This document shows positions 1 to 7,137 of a DNA stretch of 64,000 bases, one piece after another. The notes beneath the pieces were generated by a model that had not been told where the DNA came from, did no database searches, and saw only the letters and a list, made by a program, of their open reading frames with translations. Source of the stretch: Actinomadura madurae (lineage in GTDB: Bacteria; Actinomycetota; Actinomycetes; Streptosporangiales; Streptosporangiaceae); NCBI RefSeq assembly GCF_900115095.1, contig NZ_FOVH01000001.1:682001-746000 (forward strand), given 5' to 3'. Numbering within the stretch: position 1 is the first letter of the stretch; every line of letters begins with the position of its first letter. Made by a program: the position numbers and the translations under genes.

Positions 1-124
1 GCCAGCCCTGGATCGCGTTCTGCGCGTCCTGCATCTGCCTGATGACCTGATCGAGCGCCGGCGGGTCGATCCCGCGAAAGCCCGGGTCGCGCGCCGCCGG
101 GCCGGTGCGCATCTGCGCCGTCAT
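1..124 (-). CDS. N-terminal fragment of an unidentified protein
   Basis: The reverse strand reads open from ATG at 124 to the window edge, 41 codons, beginning MTAQMRTGPAARDPG and continuing with a helical stretch (LDQVIRQMQDAQNAIQ). A good ribosome binding site (GGAGGGG) lies just upstream of the ATG, which is why I accept it although it is too short to stand alone. The spaced aliphatic and Gln residues ending in Gly-Trp recall the start of WXG100-like or other small helical actinobacterial proteins, but that is only a resemblance. The gene is cut by the window edge, so product and length are unknown. Confidence 0.5.
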   Translation of the reverse strand, partial: MTAQMRTGPAARDPGFRGIDPPALDQVIRQMQDAQNAIQGW

Positions 125-180
125 CGCCCCTCCGGAGGTCACCGATCGTCGTTCCCCGACTCCCCAGAATCACACCGGCG

Positions 181-531
181 TCACCGGCTGTCGAGGGCCT
201 TGCGCACCGAGGCGTCGTCGCGCGCCACGACGGCGGTGCCGCCGGTCAGCACGATCGGCCGCTGGATCAGCACCGGGTTCGCCACCATGATCTCGATCCA
301 CCGGGCCCGGTCGTGCTCGAGGTCCTTCAGCCCGAGCTCCTTGGCGACCGGCTCGTTCAGCCGCGCCACCTCCCACGGCTCGGCGCCGATCCGGGTGAGG
401 ACCGCGTCCAGCTCCTCCGCCGTGGGCGGCTCGTCCAGGTAGCGGCGCTCGGTGTACTCCACGCCCGCCTCGTCCAGCGCCGCCTTCGCGGCACGGCTCT
501 TGGAACAGCGCGGGTTGTGCCAGATCTCCAT
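181..531 (-). CDS. arsC: ArsC/Spx-family thioredoxin-fold protein (putative arsenate reductase)
   Basis: A 116-aa protein of the ArsC/Spx/YffB family. It starts MEIWHNPRCSKS, so the single family cysteine is Cys9 in a CxxS context, and it carries the RPIV segment near residue 91 that contains the conserved Arg of glutaredoxin-dependent arsenate reductases. Length matches the family (110-140 aa). Spx-type regulators usually have CxxC, so a reductase-like role is favoured, although many such actinobacterial proteins are untested. The ATG at 531 overlaps the TGA of the YbaK-like gene (ATGA), so the two are probably translationally coupled. No arsenic genes lie nearby, so a role in arsenate resistance is not supported by context. 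Confidence 0.72.
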   Translation of the reverse strand: MEIWHNPRCSKSRAAKAALDEAGVEYTERRYLDEPPTAEELDAVLTRIGAEPWEVARLNEPVAKELGLKDLEHDRARWIEIMVANPVLIQRPIVLTGGTAVVARDDASVRKALDSR

Positions 532-995
532 CACTCCACCTCCGCCGGGGTGCCCCCGGTGATCCTCAGCAGTTCCTCGTACGACGTCGGGAAGACGGTG
601 TGCGGGTGCCCGCCCGCGGCCCAGACCACGTCGTACTTGTCCAGCCACACGTCCACGAGCGTGCGGATCGGCGCCGGGTGGCCGATCGGCGCGACGCCCC
701 CGATGGGCTGGCCGGTCGCCTCCCGGACGAACTCCGGCGTCGCCCGCCGCACCTTCGCCGCGCCCACCAGGCCCGCCACCTTGGCCGTGTCGACGCGGTG
801 CGCGCCGCTGGTCATCACCAGCAGCGGCGACCCGTCGGCGTCGAAGAGCAGGCTGTTGGCGATCGCGCCGACCTCGCAGCCGAGCTGGTCCGCCGCCGCC
901 TGCGCCGTCCGCGCGGAGTCGGGAAGCTCTACGATGGCTCCGGTCGCGCCCTGGTCGCGCAGGGCCTTCGCGACGATTTCGGCATTCGGATGCAT
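531..995 (-). CDS. YbaK/EbsC-family aminoacyl-tRNA deacylase
   Basis: A 154-aa YbaK/ProX-like protein. The family removes wrongly attached amino acids from tRNA (YbaK acts on Cys-tRNAPro). The start at MHPNAEIVAKALRDQG was chosen over longer in-frame starts because homology begins there. Family features include the SLLFDADGSPLLVMTSG strand region (about residues 47-63), the basic-hydrophobic segment after it, and the glycine-rich IGGVAPIGHP loop near residue 100. It is divergent from the L,D-transpeptidase gene with only 23 bp between start codons, so both promoters must lie within or overlap coding sequence, or be very compact. It is co-transcribed with the downstream ArsC-like gene. Confidence 0.85.
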   Translation of the reverse strand: MHPNAEIVAKALRDQGATGAIVELPDSARTAQAAADQLGCEVGAIANSLLFDADGSPLLVMTSGAHRVDTAKVAGLVGAAKVRRATPEFVREATGQPIGGVAPIGHPAPIRTLVDVWLDKYDVVWAAGGHPHTVFPTSYEELLRITGGTPAEVE

Positions 996-1018
996 GGGTA
1001 GCACTTTAAGGTCAGCGC

Positions 1019-1801
1019 ATGCGAGGGAGACCGATCGACGTGCGGAAGAGCGCGGTTCTGCTGATCGCGGCCGTCGGGCTGACGGGCTGCAACGACACGG
1101 ACGCGGCGTCGCCCGCCCCGCCGAAGGCCTCACCGTCGGCGACGGCGACGTCGCCCGCGCCGGCGCCCACCCCCACCCACCGCAAGCTCAAGGCGGGCGC
1201 CAAGGGCTCCGACGTCAAGGCGCTCCAGCGGCGGCTGAAGGAGCTCGGCTACGACCCGGGCAAGGCGGACGGGAAGTACGGGCCGTCCACGCAGACGGCC
1301 GTCTGGGCGTTCCAGGCCGTCAACCGCCTCAAGCAGAAGACCACCCTCGGCAAGTCCTTCTGGGAGGCCCTCGACGCGCCCAAGGAGCCGCGTCCGATGG
1401 CCAAGAAGCGGGAGAAGAACCGCGTCGACGTCGACCTGAAGCGCCAGTACCTCGTCCTCTACAAGGACGGGAAGCCGCGGCTCATCTCGCACATCTCGTC
1501 CGGCTCGGGCGAGTACTACTGCGCCAAGGACCGCGGCGCCACCGTCCCGCGCTGCCGCTACGCCTCGACCGGCACGGGCGACTTCCGGACGGGACGCCGT
1601 GCCTCCGGCTGGGAGACGTCGCCCCTGGGGCGCCTCTACAACCCCATCTACTTCAACGGCGGCATCGCCTTCCACGGCGCCCTGGACGTCCCCAAGTACC
1701 CCGCCTCGCACGGCTGCGTGCGGTTGCCGATGCACATCGCCGAGTACTTCCCGGACCTGCTCGGAACCAACGTTCCCGTGCACGTCAGGCGGCCTCGCTA
1801 G
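1019..1801 (+). CDS. Lipoprotein L,D-transpeptidase with peptidoglycan-binding domain
   Basis: A 260-aa exported protein. The N-terminus has a signal sequence ending in a lipobox (LTGC, Cys about residue 24), so it is likely lipid-anchored on the outer face of the membrane. A low-complexity Ala/Pro/Ser/Thr linker follows, then a PG_binding_1 domain (residues ~57-110, with GSDVKALQRRLKELGY) and a YkuD catalytic domain (~135-255). The catalytic signature is complete: FHGALD for the conserved His and SHGCVRL for the nucleophilic Cys. Such enzymes make 3-3 peptidoglycan cross-links. A cysteine pair (YYCAKD and RCRY) inside the YkuD domain may form a disulfide. Monocistronic by position. Confidence 0.9.
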   Translation: MRGRPIDVRKSAVLLIAAVGLTGCNDTDAASPAPPKASPSATATSPAPAPTPTHRKLKAGAKGSDVKALQRRLKELGYDPGKADGKYGPSTQTAVWAFQAVNRLKQKTTLGKSFWEALDAPKEPRPMAKKREKNRVDVDLKRQYLVLYKDGKPRLISHISSGSGEYYCAKDRGATVPRCRYASTGTGDFRTGRRASGWETSPLGRLYNPIYFNGGIAFHGALDVPKYPASHGCVRLPMHIAEYFPDLLGTNVPVHVRRPR

Positions 1802-1886
1802 CCGTCCCGCGGGCGGACCCCCGGACTCGCCGTTCGACCGTCTGCATACCCTCTGACCTGCGGTGCGGGACACGCGTTCGAACACG

Positions 1887-1915
1887 TTGACGAATCGTCG
1901 CCGGGCCTGTTTACT
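1887..1915 (+). promoter_or_regulatory. Predicted housekeeping-type promoter of the HEPN gene
   Basis: A TTGACG box (1887-1892), a 17-bp spacer and TTTACT (1910-1915) resemble -35 and -10 elements. Transcription would begin about 1922, inside or just before the SOS palindrome. A second palindromic GTTCGAAC lies at 1876-1883, next to the -35 box. Prediction is by consensus only. Confidence 0.5.
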
Positions 1916-1923
1916 GGGGAATG

Positions 1924-1943
1924 CCTCGAACTTATGTTCGAGG
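1924..1943. promoter_or_regulatory. LexA (SOS) box
   Basis: CCTCGAACTTATGTTCGAGG is a perfect 8-bp inverted repeat around a 4-bp spacer. Its core TCGAAC-N4-GTTCGA at 1926-1941 is an exact match to the mycobacterial/actinobacterial SOS box bound by LexA. It sits immediately downstream of the predicted -10 element and 130 bp before the HEPN gene start, an ideal position to block transcription. This predicts induction of the next gene by DNA damage. Confidence 0.85.
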
Positions 1944-2072
1944 TGGTGCGGGACTCGCGGCCCGCACCAGGGCGACGTCCCCGCCGGTCGCGGTGTTTCG
2001 GCGGGACGGACGGCCGGGCGGAGTGAGGGGAAGCTCTCCGCCCGGCCGGCCCGAGCCCGGAAGGAGGCAGAC

Positions 2073-2576
2073 ATGTCCGGAACGATGACCGCACGCGGGA
2101 TCCACTCCGCCGCCCAGTCCGTCCCAGCACCGAGCCCACGCCCCCGCCACCGCCCGCTGCCCGCGCCGCGTCCGGCGCACACGGCCGCCGGCCAGCTGCA
2201 CGCCGCCCGCATGGGCCTCGCCGAGGCGGCCGAGGCCACCTCGCCCGCCGTCCGCTACGTCTGCGCCCACCTGGCCGCGCTGCGCGCCGCCGCCGCGGTG
2301 CTGGCGTCCAAGGAGCCCCTGGAGACCCACCGCCGCGGCCGCCCGCGCAGCGTGTGGGTGCTGCTGCCCGAGGCCGAGCCCGCCCTGCGCGAGTGGGCGG
2401 CCTTCTTCGCCGCCGGCGCCGACAAGCGCGCCGCCGCCGAGGCGGGCCTCCCGCGCGCCGTGACCGCGCGGGAGGCCGAGGAGCTCCTGCACGACGCGGA
2501 GGTCTTCGTCACCCTGGTCGAGGACACCCTCGGCGTCACCGGACAGCCGACCCTCCCGGTCCCCGAAGCCGGCTGA
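2073..2576 (+). CDS. SAV_6107-family HEPN domain protein, predicted SOS-regulated
   Basis: A 167-aa protein. The ATG at 2073 has a strong AAGGAGG upstream, so I reject a longer in-frame reading. After a Pro/Arg-rich N-terminal tail (residues 1-35) comes an all-helical domain (AGQLHAARMGLAEAAEA ... VWVLLPEAEPALREWAAFF) that I recognise as the SAV_6107-like HEPN family, a group of small actinobacterial proteins of unknown function. HEPN domains in general bind nucleotides or act as RNases, but no clear RxxxxH motif is visible here. A perfect LexA box precedes the gene, so it probably belongs to the DNA-damage response. I recall family members near translesion polymerase genes in Streptomyces but cannot verify this; none is present in this window. 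Confidence 0.8.
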   Translation: MSGTMTARGIHSAAQSVPAPSPRPRHRPLPAPRPAHTAAGQLHAARMGLAEAAEATSPAVRYVCAHLAALRAAAAVLASKEPLETHRRGRPRSVWVLLPEAEPALREWAAFFAAGADKRAAAEAGLPRAVTAREAEELLHDAEVFVTLVEDTLGVTGQPTLPVPEAG

Positions 2577-2637
2577 GCCGCCCTGCCGACTGAGCCCACC
2601 CTGCCGACTGAGCCACCCTGCCGACTGAGCCACCCTG
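2574..2637 (+). repeat. 17/18-bp tandem repeat after the HEPN gene
   Basis: TGAGCC-RCCCTGCCGAC units start at 2574, 2591, 2609 and 2626, about 3.6 copies. The first TGA is the HEPN stop codon. The array is followed by a very G/C-rich spacer up to the CoA-transferase gene with no other recognisable feature. Confidence 0.8.
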
Positions 2638-2843
2638 GAGGCCCGTCCCCCTCCCCGGACCGGGCCCCCGCCGGAGGCCGGGGCGGCCGCCGCCACCTCA
2701 CCGCGGCCCGCCGCCCGGCCTCCGGCGCCGTGACGATCGCGCCGGCGGCGGCCGCAACCCCCCGAGCCGGTCCCGCCGGCGCGATCCCCCTCCGGCGCAC
2801 CCGCCCCGCGCGGCTCGGCCGGCCGCCTGATAGACATCGCCGC

Positions 2844-4022
2844 ATGGCCGGGACATTGCCGCTGGACGGGATGCGCGTCGTCGAGCTGTCCAGCTTCGTG
2901 GCGACGCCGCTGGGCGGAATGACGCTGGCGCAGCTCGGCGCCGACGTCATCCGGGTCGACCAGATCGGCGGCGGGCCCGACATCGACCGGTGGCCGCTCG
3001 CGCCGTCCGGGCGGAGCCTGTACTGGGCCGGGCTGAACAAGGGCAAGCGCTCGGTCACCGTCGACCTGCGGTCGCCGGAGGGGCGCGAGGTCGTCGCGGG
3101 TCTCATCGCCGAAGCCGGCACCGTCCTGACCAACGCTCCACCCCGGCCGGGTCTCACGTACGAGGAGCTGAAGGCGGTCAGGCCGGATCTGATCCATGTC
3201 CGGCTCCAGGGGACGCGCGATGGAGGCAACGCCGTCGACTACACGGTGAACGCCGCCACGGGGTTTCCGTTGATCACGGGTCCGCCCGGCCGGGAGGCGC
3301 CGGTCAACCACGCCCTGCCCGCGTGGGACGTGGCGTGCGGCCTCTACATGGCCGTCGGCCTGCTCGCGGCCGAGCGGCACCGCCTGCGCACGGGCGAGGG
3401 GCAGAGCATCGAGGTGGCGCTGCAGGACGTCGCCCTGGCCACCGCGGGGAACCTGGGCTACCTCGCCGAGGCGCAGCTGGGCGAGCCCAGGGCGCGCCTG
3501 GGGAACCACCTGTTCGGCGACTTCGGACGCGACTTCGCCACCGCGGACGGGCGGGTCATGGTCGCGATCCTCACCGCCCGCCACTGGCGCGACCTGGTGG
3601 AGGCCACCGGTCTCGGCGAGGTGACGGCCGCCCTCGAACGGGCCCTGGACGCCGACTTCCGCCGCGCCGGTGACCGCTACGGCCACCGGGAGGTCCTCGG
3701 TGGCGTGCTCGCCCCCTGGTTCGCGTCCCGCACGTGCGAGGAGGTCGCGGACGGGCTGGCCGGCACGTCCGTCCTCTGGTCCCGTTACCGCGGCTTCGCG
3801 GAGGTGGCCGCCGGCCTGCGCGACGAGCCGCTGATGGCCGTGCTGGACCAGCCGGGAGTGGGACCCCATCTGGCCCCCGGATCCCCGCTGCGTCTCGACG
3901 CCGCCGCGGCCCCCCTGCCCGCCCCCATGCTGGGCGAGCACACCGACGAGGTGCTGCGGGACGTCCTGTCCGCGTCCCCGCGGCGGATCGAGGCGCTGCG
4001 GGGCAAGGGCGCGATCGCCTAG
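2844..4022 (+). CDS. Family III CoA-transferase (CaiB/BaiF type)
   Basis: A 392-aa protein with the family III CoA-transferase fold. The N-terminal motif (PLDGMRVVELSSFVATPLGG, LGADVIRVD) and the central segment (AWDVACGLYMAVGLLAAERH, GEGQSIEVALQD) are typical. Asp162 in the AWDVA context aligns with the catalytic Asp of formyl-CoA transferase. The segment around VDYTVNAATGFPLITGP and VNHALPAWD resembles the 2-methylfumaryl-CoA isomerase (Mct) subgroup, an intramolecular CoA-transferase, but no pathway partner is nearby, so the substrate is unassigned. ATG 2844 was chosen because homology begins at LPLDGMRVVELSS; an in-frame reading back to 2730 is low-complexity. Confidence 0.82.
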   Translation: MAGTLPLDGMRVVELSSFVATPLGGMTLAQLGADVIRVDQIGGGPDIDRWPLAPSGRSLYWAGLNKGKRSVTVDLRSPEGREVVAGLIAEAGTVLTNAPPRPGLTYEELKAVRPDLIHVRLQGTRDGGNAVDYTVNAATGFPLITGPPGREAPVNHALPAWDVACGLYMAVGLLAAERHRLRTGEGQSIEVALQDVALATAGNLGYLAEAQLGEPRARLGNHLFGDFGRDFATADGRVMVAILTARHWRDLVEATGLGEVTAALERALDADFRRAGDRYGHREVLGGVLAPWFASRTCEEVADGLAGTSVLWSRYRGFAEVAAGLRDEPLMAVLDQPGVGPHLAPGSPLRLDAAAAPLPAPMLGEHTDEVLRDVLSASPRRIEALRGKGAIA

Positions 4023-4109
4023 CGCCGTCGGTCGTCTCCCTCATGGGGGGATAGATGGCGGTTCGTCCGACTGTGAGATTGTTAGGGGGGCGAACTAGGG
4101 GAGGGCTCG

Positions 4110-5522
4110 GTGGCGGGGCAGGGCGGGCGCGGGCTGGTCCCCCTGCTGGCGTTCCTCGGGGTGATGGCCTACTCGCTGTCCATGGCCGTCGTGACGCCCG
4201 CGCTGCCGCAGATCCAGGACGGCCTGGACACCACGCCCGCGGGCGCGGCGTGGGCGCTGACCGCGATGACGCTCTCCGCGGCGGTCGCCACGCCGGTCGT
4301 CGGGCGGCTCGGCGACCTGTACGGGCCGCGCCGCGTCCTGCTCGCCGTGCTGGCCGTCGCGGCCACCGGGACGGTCGTCGCCGCCCTGGCCGGGACGGTG
4401 CCGGCCATGCTGGCCGGACGCGCCCTGAGCGGCATCGGCGGCGGCGTCTTCCCGCTGGCGTACACGATCATCCGGGACGTGGTGCCGGCCGTGCGGAGGG
4501 CCTCGGCCATCGGCCTCATGTCGTCCATGCTGGGGCTGGGCGGCGCGGTGTCGTGGTGCCTGGCCGGGCCGGTCATCGACCTCCTCGGCTGGCGGTGGCT
4601 GCTGTGGATCCCGGTCGCCGGCCTGGTGCCCGGCATGGTCCTCGCCTGGCGGATCGTCCCGCGCCCGGTGCCCCGGACGGCGGCGAAGGTCGACTGGTGG
4701 GGCGCCGCCCTCTTCGCCGCCTGGCTGGTGGCCGCGCTCACCGCCCTCACCCAGGGCATGGAGTGGGGGTGGGCGTCCCCCGGCGTCCTCGGCCTCCTCG
4801 CGCTGTCGCTCGTGACGGCCGTCGCATGGCTGTGGGTGGAGAGCCGCGTCCGCGACCCGCTGATCGATCCGCGGCTCATGCGCGTGCGCGGAGTCTGGAC
4901 GGCGAACGCCGCCTCGCTGCTGTCCGGTTACGCGCTCATGGCCGGCGGCCTGCTGTTCCCCCTGCTCGTCCAGCTTCCGGAGGACACCGGCTTCGGCTTC
5001 GGCGGGACGGCCACCCGGGCGGCCCTGCTCCAGCTGCCCGCCAGCATCGGCATGACGGTCGCGGGGATGACCGCGGGCCTCCTCGACCGGCGCGTCGGCT
5101 CCCGGGCGGTCCTGTTCGGCGGCTCGCTGATGACCGGCCTCGGCTACGCGTTCGTGGCGGTCCAGCACGACGCCATGTGGCAGCTCTACGTCGGCGGCCT
5201 GGCGCGCGGCATCGGCCTGGGGTTCGCCTACGCCGCGGTGGCGAACCTGGTCGTCGCCGCCGTGCCGACCGGGGAGACGGGTGTCGCGACCGGCGTCAAC
5301 ACGCTCATCAGGACGGTCGGGGCGTCCCTCGGGACGCAGATCAGCGCGGTCGTCATCGTCGCCGTCCCCGGCGAGGGCGGCTACAGCACGGGCTTCGCCG
5401 TGAGCGCCGCGGTCATGGCCGTCGTCCTCCCGCTGGCGCTCCTCGCCCCGCGGGGGCGGCGGCGCCGGGCCGGGGACGTCGTGCGCGGCGAGGCGGAGTA
5501 CCACACCGCGCCCATCTCGTGA
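4110..5522 (+). CDS. MFS transporter of the EmrB/QacA (DHA2) type
   Basis: A 470-aa integral membrane protein with about 14 predicted membrane segments, the size and layout of the DHA2 drug/proton antiporters. The motif GRLGDLYGPRRVLL in the loop between segments 2 and 3 is the MFS signature A, and the PALPQIQDGL stretch after the first helix is characteristic of EmrB/QacA members. GTG at 4110 follows GGGGAGG. No TetR or MarR regulator is adjacent, so the substrate cannot be guessed. The gene converges on bldD with a strong bidirectional hairpin between them. Confidence 0.88.
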   Translation: MAGQGGRGLVPLLAFLGVMAYSLSMAVVTPALPQIQDGLDTTPAGAAWALTAMTLSAAVATPVVGRLGDLYGPRRVLLAVLAVAATGTVVAALAGTVPAMLAGRALSGIGGGVFPLAYTIIRDVVPAVRRASAIGLMSSMLGLGGAVSWCLAGPVIDLLGWRWLLWIPVAGLVPGMVLAWRIVPRPVPRTAAKVDWWGAALFAAWLVAALTALTQGMEWGWASPGVLGLLALSLVTAVAWLWVESRVRDPLIDPRLMRVRGVWTANAASLLSGYALMAGGLLFPLLVQLPEDTGFGFGGTATRAALLQLPASIGMTVAGMTAGLLDRRVGSRAVLFGGSLMTGLGYAFVAVQHDAMWQLYVGGLARGIGLGFAYAAVANLVVAAVPTGETGVATGVNTLIRTVGASLGTQISAVVIVAVPGEGGYSTGFAVSAAVMAVVLPLALLAPRGRRRRAGDVVRGEAEYHTAPIS

Positions 5523-5565
5523 CTCTCCGTGATCGCGGGGGGGGGCGTGCGGGCCCCCGGACCGC

Positions 5566-5602
5566 GGACGGGGCCCGCCGCGAGGTGCGGCGGGCCCCGT
5601 CC
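5566..5602. terminator. Bidirectional hairpin between MFS gene and bldD
   Basis: A perfect 16-bp inverted repeat (5566-5581 with 5587-5602) around a 5-nt loop GAGGT lies between convergent stop codons. There is no T-tract, as is usual for actinomycete terminators. Confidence 0.8.
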
Positions 5603-5634
5603 GGTGGAGCGGATCGTGCGGTGGAGCGGGCGGA

Positions 5635-6129
5635 TCAGAACGACTCGACGGCGCGGCGCGCCTCCGGGTCGAGGACGCCCCAGCCGATGAGCTCTTCGGT
5701 GAGCTCGGTCGGGGACTTGTCATAGATGACCGCCAGTGAACGCAGGTCCTCCTGGCGGATGGACAGGACCTTTCCGTTGTAGTCGCCCCGCTGGCTCTGG
5801 ATCGTCGCGGCGTAGCGGGCGAGAGGACCGGCCTTGTCTTTCGGAAGCTGCTGCAACCGCTCTAGATCGATCACGAGCTTGGGTGTAGGCCCGAGCGGGC
5901 TCGGCGCGGCTCCGCCGGGCAGCAACTCGGAAACCGGCACGCCGTAGAAATCGGCGAGCTCGGCCAGCTTCTGAACGGTGACGGCGCGGTCGCCCCGCTC
6001 GTACGAACCCACGACGACGGCCTTCCAGCGGCCACGTGACTTCTCTTCCACACCGTGCAGGGACAGGCCCTGCTGGGTGCGGATGGCGCGCAGGCGCGCA
6101 CCGAGAGCCTTTGCGTATTCAGACGGCAT
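5635..6129 (-). CDS. bldD: BldD, c-di-GMP-responsive developmental regulator
   Basis: A 164-aa close match to Streptomyces BldD, the master repressor of sporulation genes. The N-terminal Xre-type helix-turn-helix (residues ~5-62) contains LRAIRTQQGLSLHGVEEKS and VVGSYERGDRAVTV. The C-terminal domain keeps the c-di-GMP signature RGD-N8-RQED (RxD-x8-RxxD), so ligand-driven dimerisation should be intact. ATG 6129 was chosen by homology; the longer in-frame start adds five unrelated residues. It is divergent from the pyr operon, as in Streptomyces. A consensus BldD box lies about 110 bp upstream, which suggests autoregulation. Confidence 0.97.
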   Translation of the reverse strand: MPSEYAKALGARLRAIRTQQGLSLHGVEEKSRGRWKAVVVGSYERGDRAVTVQKLAELADFYGVPVSELLPGGAAPSPLGPTPKLVIDLERLQQLPKDKAGPLARYAATIQSQRGDYNGKVLSIRQEDLRSLAVIYDKSPTELTEELIGWGVLDPEARRAVESF

Positions 6130-6237
6130 TCTGCGGCCCCCCAAGGCTCACTTTGTCGTCGTCGAACCCCGGTTTGTCACCGGGGGGAGACAGATTCGCG
6201 AAGCCAGGGGGCCCCGGGAGTCTGTCTCCAGGGATGG

Positions 6238-6250
6238 TTACGGACAGTGA
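6238..6250. promoter_or_regulatory. BldD box in the bldD-pyrR intergenic region
   Basis: TTACGGACAGTGA is an exact match to the published BldD consensus TNAC-N5-GTNA. It lies upstream of bldD and ~280 bp upstream of pyrR. S. coelicolor BldD is known to repress its own promoter, so autoregulation is the simplest reading. Confidence 0.65.
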
Positions 6251-6466
6251 CGGTAAAACGGGTACGGCGCCAGGTCAAGCTGATTGGAAAAAAGCGGTCG
6301 AATCCGCAGGACTCGATCCGGTCCGTCCGGATCGTCCCCGCGCCGTGCGGGCGGGGCGTGGCGGCGCCGTCACGCTCCCGGGCCGCCGCCGTGCGGGCCC
6401 CCGAATGTGACGCCTCTCACCTGCGAAGACACGGGGCGGGCCGGGGACCGGGCAGGCGCGCCCGGC

Positions 6467-6475
6467 TGCTACCGT
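6467..6475 (+). promoter_or_regulatory. Predicted extended -10 element of the pyr operon
   Basis: TGCTACCGT fits an extended -10 (TGN-TANNNT). A start near 6482 would place the PyrR hairpin at the very 5' end of the transcript. No convincing -35 hexamer is visible. The rest of the 400-bp bldD-pyrR gap holds the BldD box and nothing else I recognise. Confidence 0.4.
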
Positions 6476-6490
6476 GGGCAGGACACAACG

Positions 6491-6526
6491 TCCTTTAAGG
6501 CCCGTCCCGTGAGGCGGGAAAGGAGG
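6491..6526 (+). promoter_or_regulatory. PyrR-binding RNA hairpin over the pyrR ribosome binding site
   Basis: TCCTTT (6491-6496) pairs with AAAGGA (6519-6524) and CCCG (6506-6509) pairs with CGGG (6515-6518), leaving the apical loop TGAGG and an internal purine-rich bulge. This is the architecture of the PyrR-binding loop. The descending strand contains the Shine-Dalgarno AGGAGG (6521-6526), so UMP-bound PyrR would block translation initiation of pyrR and, through coupling, the operon. I see no separate attenuator hairpin with a T-tract. Confidence 0.82.
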
Positions 6527-6531
6527 TTTCG

Positions 6532-7137
6532 GTGGTGAATGCTGCCTCCAGGCCGGAACGGCCGGCGGGGGCGCGCGTGGCGGACGGTGACCCCCGGCCC
6601 AAGGCCGTTCTGGAGGGTCCCGACATCAGGCGCGCGCTCACCCGCATCGCACACGAGATCGTCGAGCGGACCAAGGGCGGCCACGACGTCCTGCTGCTCG
6701 GCATCCAGACCCGCGGCGTGACGCTGGCCGAGCGGCTCGCCGGGGCGCTGCGCGAGGTCGAGGGCCGCCCGGTGCCCTGGGGCTCGCTCGACGCGACCAT
6801 GTACCGGGACGACCTGCGGATGCGCCCGGCCCGCGCGCTCGGGCGCACCGAGCTGCCCGCCGGGGGCGTCGACGACAAGGTCGTCGTCCTCGTCGACGAC
6901 GTGCTGTTCTCCGGGCGGACGGTCCGCGCCGCGCTGGACGCGCTGAACGACCTCGGCCGGCCCCGCGCCGTCCAGCTCGCCGTCCTGGTCGACCGCGGGC
7001 ACCGGCAGCTGCCGATCCGCGCGGACTACGTGGGCAAGAACCTGCCCACCTCGATGCGGGAGACCGTGAAGGTCCTGCTGGACGAGAACGACGGGCGCGA
7101 CGCGGTGCTGCTCGGCCCGACGGGGGGTGCCGAATGA
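6532..7137 (+). CDS. pyrR: PyrR, pyrimidine operon regulator / uracil phosphoribosyltransferase
   Basis: A 201-aa PRTase-fold RNA-binding regulator. The PRPP-binding loop is present as [20 protein letters not shown] (residues ~120-139), and the conserved DATMYRDDL and [20 protein letters not shown] segments follow family order. It binds the mRNA leader at 6491-6526 when UMP is high and has weak uracil phosphoribosyltransferase activity. Two consecutive GTG codons (6532 and 6535) could start translation; 6535 has the better spacing from AGGAGG. Residues 1-24 are a non-conserved extension. Its TGA overlaps the pyrB ATG. Confidence 0.96.
   Translation: MVNAASRPERPAGARVADGDPRPKAVLEGPDIRRALTRIAHEIVERTKGGHDVLLLGIQTRGVTLAERLAGALREVEGRPVPWGSLDATMYRDDLRMRPARALGRTELPAGGVDDKVVVLVDDVLFSGRTVRAALDALNDLGRPRAVQLAVLVDRGHRQLPIRADYVGKNLPTSMRETVKVLLDENDGRDAVLLGPTGGAE

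Noticed and set aside
105..290. Short forward reading frame at the left edge
   Set aside because: It lies antisense to the ArsC-like gene and the edge fragment and has Arg/Pro-rich shadow composition without a ribosome binding site.
2730..2843. Upstream start for the CoA-transferase
   Set aside because: The extra residues are low-complexity Pro/Arg/Ala; family homology begins at ATG 2844.
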